Source: Pseudomonas rhizophila
GTDB lineage: Bacteria; Pseudomonadota; Gammaproteobacteria; Pseudomonadales; Pseudomonadaceae
Reading direction: 5' to 3'
Length of the DNA: 64,000 nucleotides
Assembly (NCBI RefSeq): GCF_003033885.1
Contig: NZ_CP024081.1
Span: 15,914-79,913 of the forward strand
Part shown: positions 63,934 to 64,000 of the stretch, piece by piece
How the letters are laid out: each line of letters starts with the position of its first letter
How positions within the stretch are numbered: the stretch's first letter is position 1
The notes under the pieces: generated by a model
What the model was told of the DNA's origin: nothing
Databases searched by the model: none
What the model saw: only the letters and a program-made list of their open reading frames with translations
Program-made: the position numbers and the translations under genes

Positions 63934-63984
63934 CATCGCGAGCAAGTTCACCCCAGATCCCTCTGGGAGCGAGCTTGCTCGCGA
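63934..63984. repeat. Degenerate REP pair at window end
   Basis: CATCGCGAGCAAGTTCACCCC, a decayed left unit, then CTGGGAGCGAGCTTGCTCGC, in outward arrangement, downstream of the chemoreceptor gene. Confidence 0.75.
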
Positions 63985-64000
63985 CAACAGTGGCATAGCC

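Noticed and set aside
61969..63996. A 675-residue minus-strand open frame opposite the chemoreceptor
   Set aside because: Shadow of the chemoreceptor gene; the plus-strand protein has complete TM, HAMP and MCP domains.

Overview
The window looks like a chromosomal segment of a fluorescent Pseudomonas (P. fluorescens group). The evidence is high G+C coding sequence, many copies of the Pseudomonas REP sequence (core GTGGGAGCGAGC..GCTCGCGAT), and a housekeeping gene order that I recognise from Pseudomonas genomes: recG-oxyR, spoT-rpoZ-gmk-yicC-rph, crc/pyrE, argB-algC-dut-coaBC-radC, rpmB-rpmG, and dadRAX-pauR-cycB-xpt-rep. No tRNA, rRNA, insertion sequence or CRISPR array was seen.

Layout. (1) Positions 1-12343 are an accessory locus: a GNAT acetyltransferase, a DUF6916-type protein and a phage-tail-collar-domain protein, then a same-strand run of a sulfotransferase, a giant LEPR-XLL/DUF4347 surface or secreted protein of about 2,100 residues with 13 Ig-like repeats, a TolC-type outer-membrane lipoprotein, an aspartyl/asparaginyl beta-hydroxylase-like enzyme and a second sulfotransferase. 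I read this as a candidate system for exporting and covalently modifying (hydroxylation, sulfation) a very large cell-surface protein. It is the most interesting part of the window. (2) Positions 12344-13793 hold almost no intact genes: two tandem REP arrays with a 72-bp period, another repeated-looking intergenic element, a DUF6124-family gene broken by an internal deletion, and a possible structured leader. (3) Positions 13794-28778 carry stress, repair and core genes: an HDOD protein, recG, oxyR, exbB-exbD-tonB, an epimerase-like protein, a lipoprotein, ridA, spoT, rpoZ, gmk, yicC and rph. (4) Positions 28809-38652 carry crc and pyrE (divergent), argB, algC, dut, coaBC, radC, an orphan peptide-type binding protein, rpmB and rpmG. 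(5) Positions 38857-54513 are centred on polyamine, alanine and amino-acid catabolism: a cupin, the aldehyde dehydrogenase pauC/kauB, an MFS permease, a phospholipase-D-like lipoprotein, a MocR regulator, DUF1127, a PauB/PuuB-type oxidase, a YkgJ protein, dadR, dadA, a RidA paralogue, dadX, pauR, cytochrome c5 and a CoA-transferase-like protein. (6) Positions 54636-63918 carry xpt, rep, a GGDEF/EAL phosphodiesterase, a MATE exporter, a LysR regulator and a Cache-domain chemoreceptor.

How parts work together. PauR, the aldehyde dehydrogenase and the FAD oxidase belong to the gamma-glutamyl polyamine route. DadR, DadA, DadX and the neighbouring RidA interconvert and oxidise alanine and detoxify the imine formed. 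TonB-ExbB-ExbD energise outer-membrane uptake. SpoT with RpoZ links the stringent response to RNA polymerase. Paired inverted REP elements (REPINs) mark many 3' ends and gene borders.

Functions come from recognising protein motifs by eye, without database searches. Starts were moved to internal codons where a ribosome-binding site or family N-terminus supported it.
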